Notes: generated from the letters alone by a model not told the origin. A DNA stretch of 64,000 nucleotides from Thiotrichaceae bacterium (GCA_028688145.1 JAQTYU010000005.1:62001-126000); one strand, 5' to 3'; shown: positions 35,874-46,575, counted from the first letter of the stretch. Translations and numbers: made by a program.

Positions 35874-38219
35874 TTAGGTCACGAATCTTGAAAACCAATG
35901 TTCTGGATTCGCTGCGAAAAAGCTCACGAACACGGTTTGTAAATCCGCGTTGTAATCACGATTTTGAATATCGACCACCGTTTTATATAAGGCCTCAAAC
36001 AACAGGCGCGGTTCTTCTTTGAGAGTAATGAACCTATTGCTATCATCATAGTTCCTAAAACGATCAATTTCTTGTTTGCCGACTTTACCCATGATTTCGG
36101 GCTGACGCGCATCGCGGAAAATGGCAAAGAGAATCTGGGGATATGAAACCACCAATTCATTTAAATTTTTCAGGCGTGAGGTGAAACTTGTGCCTTCCGC
36201 ATGTAGAAAACCGACTAGACGTTTTACTTCAGGACAGCCTTCTTGTTTAGGAAAAACTAACATCAGATGTTCAGGCAAAGCACGCTTGCTGAGATGTAAG
36301 TAATCAATTTTAAAGGCTTTAAATTGATTCCAAGCCTTCACCAAAAACAGCAGTTTTCCCAAATCGTCACCATCAGAAATAATGCTGTTCGTGTAACGTG
36401 CGGCTAATAAAGTTTTTTGCTGCTCTAAATACTTCAAAATCTGAACGTCAGCAGTGCTTGTGGTTTCGGGGTCTGCCACAAATTTTTGGGTACGCTTCAA
36501 CTTATCAATTTCATCGCGCAATTTTTGTAAATCACTTAAAACGCGCTCTTCAAACGTGCGGGCGTGCACAGGCAAGGGCACACTGTCAGCTTTTAGACGG
36601 TAATAATCAGCCGCCACATTGAGCACGGCACGAATTGAATTTTGCTTGACGATATTTTCAACTTCTTCAGGCATCAATAATTCTTCAATATCAATCTGAT
36701 AAGGCACAGCTTTGGCGGCAAGAATTTCTGTTAATTCGCGTTCGCTGGGGCGGTTTAAATAAATCTGATTTTGTGCAATGCGGTCGGTGATAGAGCTGTC
36801 GAAAAAATGCTGAAAATGTTTCCAACGATCAGGAAACAGAGTCACAATAATCAAACTGTTTGAAACTTCAGTGAATAATTGTTTCAAAGCCGCGCCAAAA
36901 CTGCGTAATAAATTTTCATGATCGCGCAAACTTTCGAGCTGGTCGAACACAATAATTAAAGGCTGATCTTCAATTGACAGTTTGCTGAATACGCGAATCG
37001 CTTGCAGCGCGAATTCTTCACGATCCATGCTTTCTGACCAATTACTTAGCCCAATATTTTTTAATTCATCTTCATCAACTTCTTGACCCGCCAACCATTT
37101 TCGTACTAAATCACGTTTACTCGCCTCGGTATAACTGCAAAACTTAATCAAGCCTTTAATCACATCACAGCCATAATTGCTAAATCCATACTGATTTGTC
37201 CACCATTCGGTGGTGTGCTTTTCAATAAATTTCCAATTATTTCGATATTGATCCGAGCCTTCTTTACCCAACACCTTGTAAATACTGAGATGATCTTCAT
37301 CAATACGCTTCAGCAATAGTTCATGTTTATTGCTGGCAGTCACGCTGGCTTTTGCAAAATGTTCCAGCACAATTCGTGAAAAACTGTGTGCTAATAAAAA
37401 CTCAAGCTGTGAATATTCGCTATTCGGTACAGTTTCCATGAAAGATTCTAAAATACGGCAATAAATGTGATGGATAACCGTCTCAGGATGGTTGGGCTGT
37501 CGAATAAATAACAGGCGATTATTTTTCAAAACTTCATGCGCAAGCCGCATAATCAGGTGAGTTTTGCCATTACCCGCTTCACCAATCACTAACGCGCCCT
37601 TGCTCTGATGATTCGGATCACGTTTGATTTCTTCGAGAATGGTGGTGAAACGTGAAAATTCATGTTCATAAACTTTCGGCATATCCACATGATATTCAAA
37701 GGGATTATCGACGCGACTATCGCCAAAAGGATTGGGCTTGCCGTGCAATTGCTGTTTTAATTGCTCAGATTTGAGCTTGCGATATAACAAATAAGTGAAT
37801 TGAGTATCATAACGTGCGGTGTGGGCGACATCTCTATTGTAAGCGCGCTTATCCCAATGCAAGTCGAGGTGTTTGCAGAGATATTCTAAACTGTGTCCGT
37901 TTATATCGGGATATTCTTGTTTGGCTAAATTATAAGTACAAACAAAATCAAGCTGTTCCCACAAAATGCCCGCTTGCTGACAGGCTTGTTGCAAAACTTC
38001 ACGATCATGATCCGCATAATGACAAACCACTTGTTTGCCACGCGCCAAAGCAAAAAATTCTTCTAATACGGTGAGTAAGGGTTTTGCCCGCCACGTATCG
38101 GTATTACTTAAAGCTTCTTGCACAAACACATTGTAAAGTTCATTGCCGTGACGGTCTAAAATTGCAAGTTCACGTAAAAACTCTTTCCCTTCAGTATCTA
38201 ATACGATGAAATCTTGCAT
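35874..38219 (-). CDS. DEDDh exonuclease / P-loop ATPase fusion protein
   Basis: A 781-residue protein, started at ATG 38219 behind AAGGAG. Residues about 1-150 are a DEDDh 3'-5' exonuclease: Asp8 and Glu10 (VLDTEGK), Asp72 (CHYADHD) and His133/Asp138 (HTARYD). Residues about 185-500 are a P-loop NTPase with Walker A GEAGNGKT (213-220) and Walker B LIIVFD (421-426), a STAND/ORC-like layout. A short coiled coil (about 557-580) and an unrecognised C-terminal domain of about 200 residues follow. I know no named system with this exact architecture. A nucleic-acid surveillance or antiphage role is inferred. It is a single gene, divergent from an MFS gene. Confidence 0.8.
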   Translation of the reverse strand: MQDFIVLDTEGKEFLRELAILDRHGNELYNVFVQEALSNTDTWRAKPLLTVLEEFFALARGKQVVCHYADHDREVLQQACQQAGILWEQLDFVCTYNLAKQEYPDINGHSLEYLCKHLDLHWDKRAYNRDVAHTARYDTQFTYLLYRKLKSEQLKQQLHGKPNPFGDSRVDNPFEYHVDMPKVYEHEFSRFTTILEEIKRDPNHQSKGALVIGEAGNGKTHLIMRLAHEVLKNNRLLFIRQPNHPETVIHHIYCRILESFMETVPNSEYSQLEFLLAHSFSRIVLEHFAKASVTASNKHELLLKRIDEDHLSIYKVLGKEGSDQYRNNWKFIEKHTTEWWTNQYGFSNYGCDVIKGLIKFCSYTEASKRDLVRKWLAGQEVDEDELKNIGLSNWSESMDREEFALQAIRVFSKLSIEDQPLIIVFDQLESLRDHENLLRSFGAALKQLFTEVSNSLIIVTLFPDRWKHFQHFFDSSITDRIAQNQIYLNRPSERELTEILAAKAVPYQIDIEELLMPEEVENIVKQNSIRAVLNVAADYYRLKADSVPLPVHARTFEERVLSDLQKLRDEIDKLKRTQKFVADPETTSTADVQILKYLEQQKTLLAARYTNSIISDGDDLGKLLFLVKAWNQFKAFKIDYLHLSKRALPEHLMLVFPKQEGCPEVKRLVGFLHAEGTSFTSRLKNLNELVVSYPQILFAIFRDARQPEIMGKVGKQEIDRFRNYDDSNRFITLKEEPRLLFEALYKTVVDIQNRDYNADLQTVFVSFFAANPEHWFSRFVT

Positions 38220-38521
38220 GTTAAACCGTCTCCTTGGTGGGGCTGTAAAAAGCATCTGAACTGTCACTTGCTTAAATTCGTGAAAATTTGGACAGTCCGA
38301 AATAATCGAGTATTGTAATGCTTAATGAAAAAAGTGGTAATACTAAAATGATAAGGATTTTGTCACAAAAAATATTAAGCTTTTTTCTGTAATTCCTTCA
38401 TTCAGACAAACAGTTTTAACTCCCTTTAGAAGCTTGGAAGTTTAACCCAGTAGTTTTCTTCTTTCTCAAAAAATGCCAAACTTGCCCCCATTGTTTATCC
38501 CTACGGAGCTTTGATAACTTC

Positions 38522-39847
38522 ATGAGCCAATTGCCTTTATTGAAAAGTCGGCGATTTCTTCCGCTGTTTTGGACACAATTTTTAGGCGCGTTTAACGACA
38601 ACGTCTATAAAAATGCCTTGGTGATTTTGATTATTTTCCAAAATGCCAGCCTGTTTGGACTCGACAGCAACCAACTGGTGACCATGAGCGCGGGTATTTT
38701 TATTCTGCCCTATTTTTTATTTTCTGCCACGGCGGGACAGTTAGCCGATAAATATGAGAAATCACGGCTGATTCGTTGGATTAAAATTTTAGAAATCATC
38801 ATTATGCTATTGGCAATTGCAGGCTTTTATTTTGCCGATGTGTTCAGCTTGATCGTGCTGTTATTTTTGATGGGGGCGCAAGCGACTTTATTCGGACCTT
38901 TGAAATATGGGATTTTGCCGCAGCATTTGCACGAAAATGAATTGATGGCAGGCAACGGCTTGATTGAAATGGGCACGTTCTTAGCCATTTTATTGGGTAC
39001 GATTTTGGGCGGCGTGGTGGTTGCCATTCAGCCCAATGGCAGTCTAATTGTGGCGGGCGTGGTGGTTTTTATTTCAATTTTGGGCTGGTTTGCAAGTTTA
39101 TGGATTCCGCCCGCCGAAGCCGCCGATCCGAAGATTAAAATCAATTGGAATATCGCTTATGAAACCTGGCATACTTTGCAATATGGCGCGGAAAATCGCA
39201 GCGTATTCTTAGCTTTATTAGCGATTTCATGGTTTTGGCTGGTGGGCGCAACGTTTTTATCGCAATTCCCTGCTTATAGCAAAGAAGTCCTGCACGGCAA
39301 TGAACACGTTATTACTTTGCTTTTAACCGTGTTTTCCATTGGCATCGGCACGGGTTCAACTTTGTGCGACAAGCTTTCGGGCGGGCGGGTTGAATTGGGT
39401 TTGGTGGTGTTGGGCGCAATCGGCATTAGCGTGTTTTCTGTGGATGTGTATTTTGCCAGCCAAGGTTTGGCACAATTTGCCGCAACTGTGCCCTTAATTG
39501 ATGTGAGCGTATTTTTGGCAAACGTCTCCCATTGGCGAGTTTTGGCAGATTTACTGTTAATTGGTTTGTTTGGCGGTTTTTACATCGTGCCTTTATATGT
39601 GTTGATGCAGCAACGCAGCAATCCGCATCATCGTTCACGGGTGATTGCTGCCAACAATATTTTGAACGCGCTGTTAATGGTGCTCTCAGCTTTGGCGACG
39701 GTGTGGATGTTAAAAATGGGCATGAATTCGCCACAAATCTTTTTAGTGACAGGCATCAGCAGTGCGGGGGTGACGTTTGTATTATTCCTGTTGCAGCCTG
39801 AATTTATACAAAGCTTTTTGAGATGGTCGGGGTTGCGTAAAGTTTAA
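38522..39847 (+). CDS. MFS transporter, LplT-like
   Basis: A 441-residue major facilitator with about twelve membrane segments. It begins RRFLPLFWTQFLGAFNDNVYKNAL, the signature of the lysophospholipid transporter (LplT) group, then ATAGQLADKYEKSRLIRW and LFGPLKYGILPQHL. In many bacteria this domain is fused to acyltransferase and acyl-ACP ligase domains (Aas). Here it is stand-alone and no aas gene follows. It probably flips lysophospholipids across the inner membrane. Confidence 0.85.
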   Translation: MSQLPLLKSRRFLPLFWTQFLGAFNDNVYKNALVILIIFQNASLFGLDSNQLVTMSAGIFILPYFLFSATAGQLADKYEKSRLIRWIKILEIIIMLLAIAGFYFADVFSLIVLLFLMGAQATLFGPLKYGILPQHLHENELMAGNGLIEMGTFLAILLGTILGGVVVAIQPNGSLIVAGVVVFISILGWFASLWIPPAEAADPKIKINWNIAYETWHTLQYGAENRSVFLALLAISWFWLVGATFLSQFPAYSKEVLHGNEHVITLLLTVFSIGIGTGSTLCDKLSGGRVELGLVVLGAIGISVFSVDVYFASQGLAQFAATVPLIDVSVFLANVSHWRVLADLLLIGLFGGFYIVPLYVLMQQRSNPHHRSRVIAANNILNALLMVLSALATVWMLKMGMNSPQIFLVTGISSAGVTFVLFLLQPEFIQSFLRWSGLRKV

Positions 39848-39853
39848 TTGCAG

Positions 39854-39947
39854 ATTTAACTGCGCCCCTAAATCCCCTAAAAGGGACTTAAAACCGTGTT
39901 AATTTTTATCTTTAGCCCCCATTAGGGCGTTGGGGGCGCAGTTAAAT
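39854..39947. repeat. Family A G/C palindrome
   Basis: ATTTAACTGCGCCCC / GGGGCGCAGTTAAAT ends (15-bp arms) enclose imperfect inner palindromes. It abuts the moaB stop and separates convergent genes. Confidence 0.85.
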
Positions 39948-39948
39948 C

Positions 39949-40464
39949 TCAACTTTCCAACAAGCGCGGCATCACTTCTGCCAAGTTGCAAGGCTGCGTG
40001 CGATAGTCTAATTGCATTTTAATCAGCTTATCCCAACCCGTTTTACACGCGCCTGTCGAACCGGGCAGACAAAATATATACGTGCCATTTGCAACGCCCG
40101 CCAATGCCCGCGATTGAATTGTGGATGTGCCGATTTCTTCATACGAAAGGTAGCGGAACATTTCCCCAAAACCTTCTAATTGTTTATCCAACAAGGGCGC
40201 AATCGCTTCAGGCGTACCATCGCGACCTGTCACCCCTGTGCCACCTGTGCTGATAATCACTTGAATTTCAGGATTGGCAATCCATGCAGAAACCACCGCC
40301 CGAATTTTATAAATGTCATCAGGCGCGATTTGTTTAGCGGCGAGTTTGTGCCCTGCCGTGCTGAGGCGTTCCACCAGCGTTTGCCCTGAAGTGTCGTTGG
40401 CTTCAGTGCGGCTGTCAGAAACGGTCAAAATTGCTATGTTCAGTGGAATAAATTCGCGAGTCAT
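39949..40464 (-). CDS. moaB: Molybdenum cofactor biosynthesis protein MoaB
   Basis: A 171-residue MogA/MoaB-fold protein: [26 protein letters not shown], then [46 protein letters not shown] and [18 protein letters not shown]. It adenylates molybdopterin before molybdenum insertion. The MoaB rather than MogA assignment rests on length and the EEIGTS pattern. It stands alone, 6.5 kb from mobAB. Confidence 0.93.
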   Translation of the reverse strand: MTREFIPLNIAILTVSDSRTEANDTSGQTLVERLSTAGHKLAAKQIAPDDIYKIRAVVSAWIANPEIQVIISTGGTGVTGRDGTPEAIAPLLDKQLEGFGEMFRYLSYEEIGTSTIQSRALAGVANGTYIFCLPGSTGACKTGWDKLIKMQLDYRTQPCNLAEVMPRLLES

Positions 40465-40734
40465 TTTTTATCCTTACCGCATGAAATAAATGTGTTTTAT
40501 AAAATAGGGGGTTAAGTTTTAACAAAGCTATTATCGAATATTTTCCAGAAAATATAATTACTTTATCCTGCTGTTGTGCATGAAAATTCGGTAGATTAAT
40601 TAACCTCTTGTTTAGACAAATACAACTGTTGAACAGAAACTCCTTTTCTAAAACCGATTTTTGGTCTTTAATTTGCCTAACTGTTTCAATTCTATAATTT
40701 CATAATGGGGAATAAACTCCCTAGGATATTAAAA

Positions 40735-43700
40735 ATGTGGCACTTCATTCGTTTATTTTTATTTTGCCTGAGTTTATGGGGGCTGAGCCTGTCTAGTCAG
40801 GCTGCCACCATCTCAGTCAATACGCTTGCTGATAACACTACAAGTGGTGACAGTCTTTGTACCTTACGGGAAGCTATTATCAGTGCTAATACGGGTTCTG
40901 CGGGTAGTTCAGGCTGCACAATCACTGGTTTTGGCACAAGTTATATAATTCAATTGGTGGTGACTGGAACTATCAATCTAGCTTCTGAATTACCTGCGAT
41001 TACTTCAGACATCACACTTAAACAGTCCACGAGCGGCGCATCTGCTGGAAATTTTGTTATCCGGGGCGGGGTGGGATTTCGGATTATAAGAGTAAGCAGC
41101 GGCACAGTTCAATTTATCGATCTCTCTATGGTGAGTGGTAATGCGATTGATGGAGGGGCCTTATACATTGACAGTCCTGCAAACGTGACTCTCGTCAATG
41201 TTGCGATTCAAGGTAACAACGCAAGCAATTCAGGCGGTGGGATTTATAACAATGGTACTTTGACACTGCAAACTAACAGTATTGTTAAAAGTAATACTGC
41301 CAGCATCAGTGGGGGGGGAATTCATAATCAGTCGGGTACGCTTACAATAGATGCCAGTCAAGTTGGGACTGCAATTGATCCAAATACAGTAAATGGTGCG
41401 TCAGGCAGCACCCATGTGGGGGGCGGAATTGCCAATTTTAACGGCACGTTAAATATCAATAATACCTCAAAAATTTGTTCAAATACTGTTGTTTATTCGG
41501 CGGGTAATGCCTTAGGCGGTGGGATTTATAGCAGTGAGGGCACGGTTACTATCAGCAGTAATAGCGAAGTTTGTAATAACTCCACCACCAGTGACAACGG
41601 TTCGGGACAAAGTCACGGTGCAGGGATTTATAGTGTTGCTACAATAGCGGGGACGACAAATCTCACGATTCAATCAGGCAGTAAAGTTTATGGAAATATT
41701 GCTTCAGGTTTGACAGTTAACAATCGAGGAGGCGGGATTTATCAAACAGGGTCACGCGATTTAGTAATTAGTGCTGCCTTTATTGGAACCGCTGGCAATC
41801 CTAATACAGCCACATATGGTGCGGGGATTTATAACGATAAGAGCAATGTTACAATTCAAAGTGGCACAGAAGTTTGCTATAACGAAGCCAGTAATTCACT
41901 CATAAATAGTACGGGTGGCGGGATTTATAATGATACAGGTAACACAAACAACCAGTTACAGATCAATAATAGTACGTTTTGCTTCAACACAACCAATGGT
42001 TCATCCAGCAGTGCAGGCGGTGCGATTGCCAACTATGGGAGCGGAAGTAATCCCAACCTAGTCATTCAAAATAACAGTCAGTTTTATGGGAATCAAGTGA
42101 CAGGAAGTCCTTATCCAGTCGGGGGGGCAATTTATAATTACTCCACAGCAGGCGTGACTATTGACAATAGCACCATAGGTACCGAGGCTAATCCTAATAA
42201 AGCTCAAGATGGGGCAGGGATTTACAATGGGGCAGGTCTACTTACTGTACAAAACAACAGTATTATTAGTTATAACCTTGCCAGTGGAGATGGGGCAGGG
42301 ATTTATAATGCAGCCACTTTAGCGGTTAATAACAGTACGCTTTCTTATAACAATGCCACCAATGCGGGGGGTGGAATTAATAATTCAGGTACTATTAGCT
42401 CCTTTAGTAACTCTAAATTAATCTATAATTTGGCAAGTACAGGCAGTGCCTTCTATCAAGCTGCGTCCGCGCTAGGTGCTACTTTTGGCACAAATAACTG
42501 CATCGTGCAGAATTTTAATTCTACCGATGACGTGTATAACGATCCCACAAATCCCGTGCAAAGTATGAACGGCGTGTGGTGGGGTTCAAGTGATGGGGCT
42601 TCAGGCGGCACATTAACGGGGCATGGTGAAAGTATCTCTAATGTAAGCCAAGGGACTTTTTTAACGACAGCCCCCACAGGTTGTCCTGACCCTGCTTACA
42701 GTTCTAGCCCTGCCACAGGCACAATTAATCTCGGCACAACCGCTGTAAGCACGCCCATTACCACAAGTATTAACATTACTGAAGGCGGTAATGCTGATTT
42801 ATGGGTGAAACTGGCAGGCGGCAGTCTCGCAAGCGCATTAACGGGGACAAATGCCGCAGATTTCACAGTGTTAGGAAGTTTCCCACTGCATGTGACACAA
42901 AGCACCTCACAAACTATCACCGTGCAATGCACACCCAGCGCGACTGGCACACGGACAGCCACCTTGACCTTGGAAACCACCGCATCGCTCTTGCCCACGG
43001 GAAATAACCAAAAGATTTATAACTTGCAATGTAATACCCCCGCAGGTGCTGGTTTTTCCTCAACTCCCACGCCAAGCACCGCCCTTAATTTTGGCAGTGT
43101 GAATCTTGGCAGCAGTGCGGCTCAAAACATCAGTGTTTCAGAAACAGGTTCAGCCGCACTCAACGTGAGTTTAGTTTCATTATCAGGTGTAAATGCGAGC
43201 GAGTTTAGCGTGAGTGGTTTGCCCTTCAAAATTCTTGATGGGGACGCAGCCCGCACAATTGGCGTGACTTGTACACCGACAGCCGCAGGCACACGCACAG
43301 CAACTTTAACCCTGAGCACCGATGATCCTGCAAAAACAAGCGTCAGCTATCCGCTATCTTGTTCAGGTGTTACACCTTCTACAAACCCAGTATTTAATTC
43401 AAACCCGCTCCCCAGCGTTGGACTGAGTTTCGGCAATGTTTCCACCACCACAGGCGCAAGCCAAACGATCAGCATCACCAATACGGGCAACGCTGCTTTA
43501 AACGTCAGTTTAAGTAGTTTGGGGGGCGCGAATGCGGCTGATTTCAGTGTCATTGGCTTGCCTTTAAGTATCGTGAATGGTACGCCTGCACAAAATATCA
43601 CCGTCAGTTGTAAACCCAGCGCATTGGGAACACGTACCGCAACTTTGAATTTAAACACCAATGATCCTGCACAAGTCGCTATCAGTTATAACTTGACTTG

Positions 43701-46566
43701 TACCGCAGCAGGCACAACAGTTTGTGACACGCAAAAGCAAATTCCCATCCCTCAATGTAATGCTTTGTTGAATTTATATAATTCGACCAACGGCGCAAAT
43801 TGGACAGATAAAGCCAGTAATCAATGGTTGAGTGCACAGCCTTGTACTTGGGCAGGAGTTGGCTGTGTTGCAGGACAAGTGATTTCCTTAAGTCGTAGCC
43901 AACAAAACTTAATTGGGACATTGCCAAGTTTGGCGGGTTTAGCGGCTTCTTTAACCGCATTGAATTTATCCGATAACCAACTCTCGGGCGTGCTCCCTGA
44001 TTATCTGAGCTTTAGTAAATTACAAGACCTTGATTTAAGCAGCAATTTACTGAGTGGTGCAATTATTGGTTTGCCAAGCAGTTTGAAAACCTTGCGTTTA
44101 GATAATAATCAGTTGGAAGGCATTATTCCTGACCTGACCCCGTTGACAGGCTTAAACTTTTTGAATTTGGATTTTAACAAACTGGTTGGGGAAACCGCAG
44201 GTTCTGCCACGGCGATGCAAGCCACATGGCGTCTCACACAAACCATGATGCCGACTAATGTCAAAGCCACGCCCCTCTCGGCGACACAAGTGCAAGTGAC
44301 ATGGACACTGATTAACTACATCACTGACAACGGCTTTTATCGGGTGAAATATGCGACCACAGCGGGCGGCCCATACACAATATTCCCCACCACAACGACC
44401 AGTAAATCTGTCAATAATTTAACCGTGACCGGCTTAACGGCAAATACACAATATTATTTCGTGGTGGAAACGATAACCCAACCCCATTTAAGACAGCGTA
44501 GCCAATTAATCAGCGCGCCTAGTGCGGAAGTTGCTGCCAAAACCTTAACCACTGCGGCAAAATTCAGCACGATTCCTGCCATCGGTTCGAGCTTGAATTT
44601 AGGCGTTGCTGATTTTGGCAACCCCAGCACCAGCAGTGTGACCGTGATTAATTTAAGCAACACCGTACTCACCGTGAGTGCCAGTATCAGCGGAACCAAT
44701 GCCGCTGATTTCAGTGTCACGCCAAGCAGTGCTAGCATTGCGGGTAGCAGTGCAGGCGTTACGCCATTACAACAATTATTCGTGGTGCAATGTCGTCCTG
44801 CGGCAACCAGCTTTGGCGCGCTCAGTGCCACTTTGAACTTGGCAACGAATGACCCCGCACAAGCCAATGTGACTTATCCCTTGAGCTGTCAAAGCAATAA
44901 TAAGCAAGTGGTGAATAATCCCCCCACCGACATTACTTTGTCGAACAGTTCGATCAGTGACAGTTTGGTGGGCGGCGGTTTGGTGGGCTTATTGAAAACC
45001 CAAGACCCTGATGCTACGGATAGCTTTACCTACACTTTAATCGACAGTGCTACGGGTGTCTTTGCTTTAAACGGCAATGAGTTACACACGGCAGCAGGTG
45101 CAATTTTAGATGGCGCAACCCGTCCCAGTTATACGATTAAAGTGCGTAGTACCGATTCTGGTGGCTTATTCATTGAAAAAAGCTTAACAATTAGTGTGTT
45201 GTCGTCAACAAACAGCATTTTCACTGGCGAAATTGCCAGCGACAGTGGCACGATTGCCAGTAATTTAAGTTTGGAAGCATCGGAAAACTTCAAGCTGACA
45301 GGACATATTCAACCTGATAATCGTCATGTGGGGCAATCCGCAAGCATACTGGTTACTTATACTTGGAATAGTGCAGGCACTACGCCGCGCCTGATTCCTG
45401 TGACCTTGGCAAAAAATCAGGTTTTAAGCGCGAAAATGGATTTGACCTTGTTCCAAGGTAATTTAACAGGACTTTCGGGGGTGTTTAATGTGCATCTCAG
45501 TTATCGCTTGGATAGTAGCGGTAAAGAACTGGGCGGCGACATTGCGCGTTTAGAATTGCAGGTAAATCATGCACCGACAGACATTAGTTTATCGGCGACA
45601 AGTTTGAGTGAAGACAGCGTAGAGGGCAGTTTGATTGGGAAATTTAGCACAATTGATGCCGACAAGCGCGACCATTTTGTGTATGGTTTGGTGGGCACAG
45701 AGCAATTTATCCCCTTCAAAATTGTTGGCGATGAATTACGTGTTACGAACAACTTTTTACTGAATGCGAAAACCTCGCCGCAATATCAGTTCACAGTACG
45801 CAGTGTCGATTCTTTTGGCAGTTTTACTGAAAAAAACTTTACCATCAATGTGCAAACTGCTGACAGCTTGCCCACTGAAATTGGTTTAACCAATCACAAC
45901 ATTTTAGAAGCCAGTCATTACGGCGCAGTGGTGGGACGCTTGTTTACCCGTGAACGCCATCCCTACAGCTATCAGTATGAATTGCTGGATGATGCGGGCG
46001 GACGTTTTGCTCTGCATCAAGATTTGCTGATGGTGTCGAATGGCGATTTACTGCAATATGAAGTGCAACCTCAACACAGTGTGACAGTACGCAGTACCAA
46101 TGTGACCACAGGGAAAACTTTGGAGCAAAGCTTCGCGATTGATTTGATTAATATTCCTAACATTCATCTGCAAGCCAGTTTCCGTGATGCACAGGGCGCG
46201 GTGTTGGATAAATCAAGTTTTTCGGCTAACGAGTTTTTGAATCTGTCTTTGCGCTTGTATCCTGAATCAACCCACAAGGGTAAAACGGTGGATTTAATTC
46301 TGGTTGGAGTATTCCTGCCCAATGACGCACCTGATAATTACACCTTGCTCATGCTGAATCCTGATTTTAACTTAGCGATTTGGGATGGGGATTTTGCACA
46401 TTTACAAAGTGCGGGCAAAATCGTGTTAGATGCACAACACGATTTCCAATTGTGGAATGCAGCCTTGCCCGCTGTGAATGGCAAACTCGCGATTTTCCTA
46501 GGCTATCGTTTGGATTCGGGAGAAGTATTTTATCAACCGCAAGCGATTAGTTTGGAAATTCACTAA
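40735..46566 (+). CDS. Giant secreted multidomain protein (CSLREA, beta-helix, HYDIN-like, LRR, FN3, cadherin-like)
   Basis: About 1943 residues. The start ATG 40735 follows AGGA and opens a signal peptide. In order: a CSLREA segment (SLCTLREAIISAN, about 40-55); parallel beta-helix repeats with many GGGIYN/GAGIYN turns (about 90-650); three choice-of-anchor-D/HYDIN-like repeats (about 655-990); a leucine-rich region (about 990-1160); FN3-like (about 1160-1270); a fourth HYDIN-like unit; and cadherin-like units (TDITLS, TDISLS) alternating with two copies of an unnamed beta domain ending in GYRLDSG/SYRLDSS. There is no C-terminal membrane anchor, autotransporter barrel or LPXTG-like signal. 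It is probably a surface or matrix protein; the secretion route is not shown. Confidence 0.85.
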   Translation: MWHFIRLFLFCLSLWGLSLSSQAATISVNTLADNTTSGDSLCTLREAIISANTGSAGSSGCTITGFGTSYIIQLVVTGTINLASELPAITSDITLKQSTSGASAGNFVIRGGVGFRIIRVSSGTVQFIDLSMVSGNAIDGGALYIDSPANVTLVNVAIQGNNASNSGGGIYNNGTLTLQTNSIVKSNTASISGGGIHNQSGTLTIDASQVGTAIDPNTVNGASGSTHVGGGIANFNGTLNINNTSKICSNTVVYSAGNALGGGIYSSEGTVTISSNSEVCNNSTTSDNGSGQSHGAGIYSVATIAGTTNLTIQSGSKVYGNIASGLTVNNRGGGIYQTGSRDLVISAAFIGTAGNPNTATYGAGIYNDKSNVTIQSGTEVCYNEASNSLINSTGGGIYNDTGNTNNQLQINNSTFCFNTTNGSSSSAGGAIANYGSGSNPNLVIQNNSQFYGNQVTGSPYPVGGAIYNYSTAGVTIDNSTIGTEANPNKAQDGAGIYNGAGLLTVQNNSIISYNLASGDGAGIYNAATLAVNNSTLSYNNATNAGGGINNSGTISSFSNSKLIYNLASTGSAFYQAASALGATFGTNNCIVQNFNSTDDVYNDPTNPVQSMNGVWWGSSDGASGGTLTGHGESISNVSQGTFLTTAPTGCPDPAYSSSPATGTINLGTTAVSTPITTSINITEGGNADLWVKLAGGSLASALTGTNAADFTVLGSFPLHVTQSTSQTITVQCTPSATGTRTATLTLETTASLLPTGNNQKIYNLQCNTPAGAGFSSTPTPSTALNFGSVNLGSSAAQNISVSETGSAALNVSLVSLSGVNASEFSVSGLPFKILDGDAARTIGVTCTPTAAGTRTATLTLSTDDPAKTSVSYPLSCSGVTPSTNPVFNSNPLPSVGLSFGNVSTTTGASQTISITNTGNAALNVSLSSLGGANAADFSVIGLPLSIVNGTPAQNITVSCKPSALGTRTATLNLNTNDPAQVAISYNLTCTAAGTTVCDTQKQIPIPQCNALLNLYNSTNGANWTDKASNQWLSAQPCTWAGVGCVAGQVISLSRSQQNLIGTLPSLAGLAASLTALNLSDNQLSGVLPDYLSFSKLQDLDLSSNLLSGAIIGLPSSLKTLRLDNNQLEGIIPDLTPLTGLNFLNLDFNKLVGETAGSATAMQATWRLTQTMMPTNVKATPLSATQVQVTWTLINYITDNGFYRVKYATTAGGPYTIFPTTTTSKSVNNLTVTGLTANTQYYFVVETITQPHLRQRSQLISAPSAEVAAKTLTTAAKFSTIPAIGSSLNLGVADFGNPSTSSVTVINLSNTVLTVSASISGTNAADFSVTPSSASIAGSSAGVTPLQQLFVVQCRPAATSFGALSATLNLATNDPAQANVTYPLSCQSNNKQVVNNPPTDITLSNSSISDSLVGGGLVGLLKTQDPDATDSFTYTLIDSATGVFALNGNELHTAAGAILDGATRPSYTIKVRSTDSGGLFIEKSLTISVLSSTNSIFTGEIASDSGTIASNLSLEASENFKLTGHIQPDNRHVGQSASILVTYTWNSAGTTPRLIPVTLAKNQVLSAKMDLTLFQGNLTGLSGVFNVHLSYRLDSSGKELGGDIARLELQVNHAPTDISLSATSLSEDSVEGSLIGKFSTIDADKRDHFVYGLVGTEQFIPFKIVGDELRVTNNFLLNAKTSPQYQFTVRSVDSFGSFTEKNFTINVQTADSLPTEIGLTNHNILEASHYGAVVGRLFTRERHPYSYQYELLDDAGGRFALHQDLLMVSNGDLLQYEVQPQHSVTVRSTNVTTGKTLEQSFAIDLINIPNIHLQASFRDAQGAVLDKSSFSANEFLNLSLRLYPESTHKGKTVDLILVGVFLPNDAPDNYTLLMLNPDFNLAIWDGDFAHLQSAGKIVLDAQHDFQLWNAALPAVNGKLAIFLGYRLDSGEVFYQPQAISLEIH

Positions 46567-46575
46567 TCACTTAGT

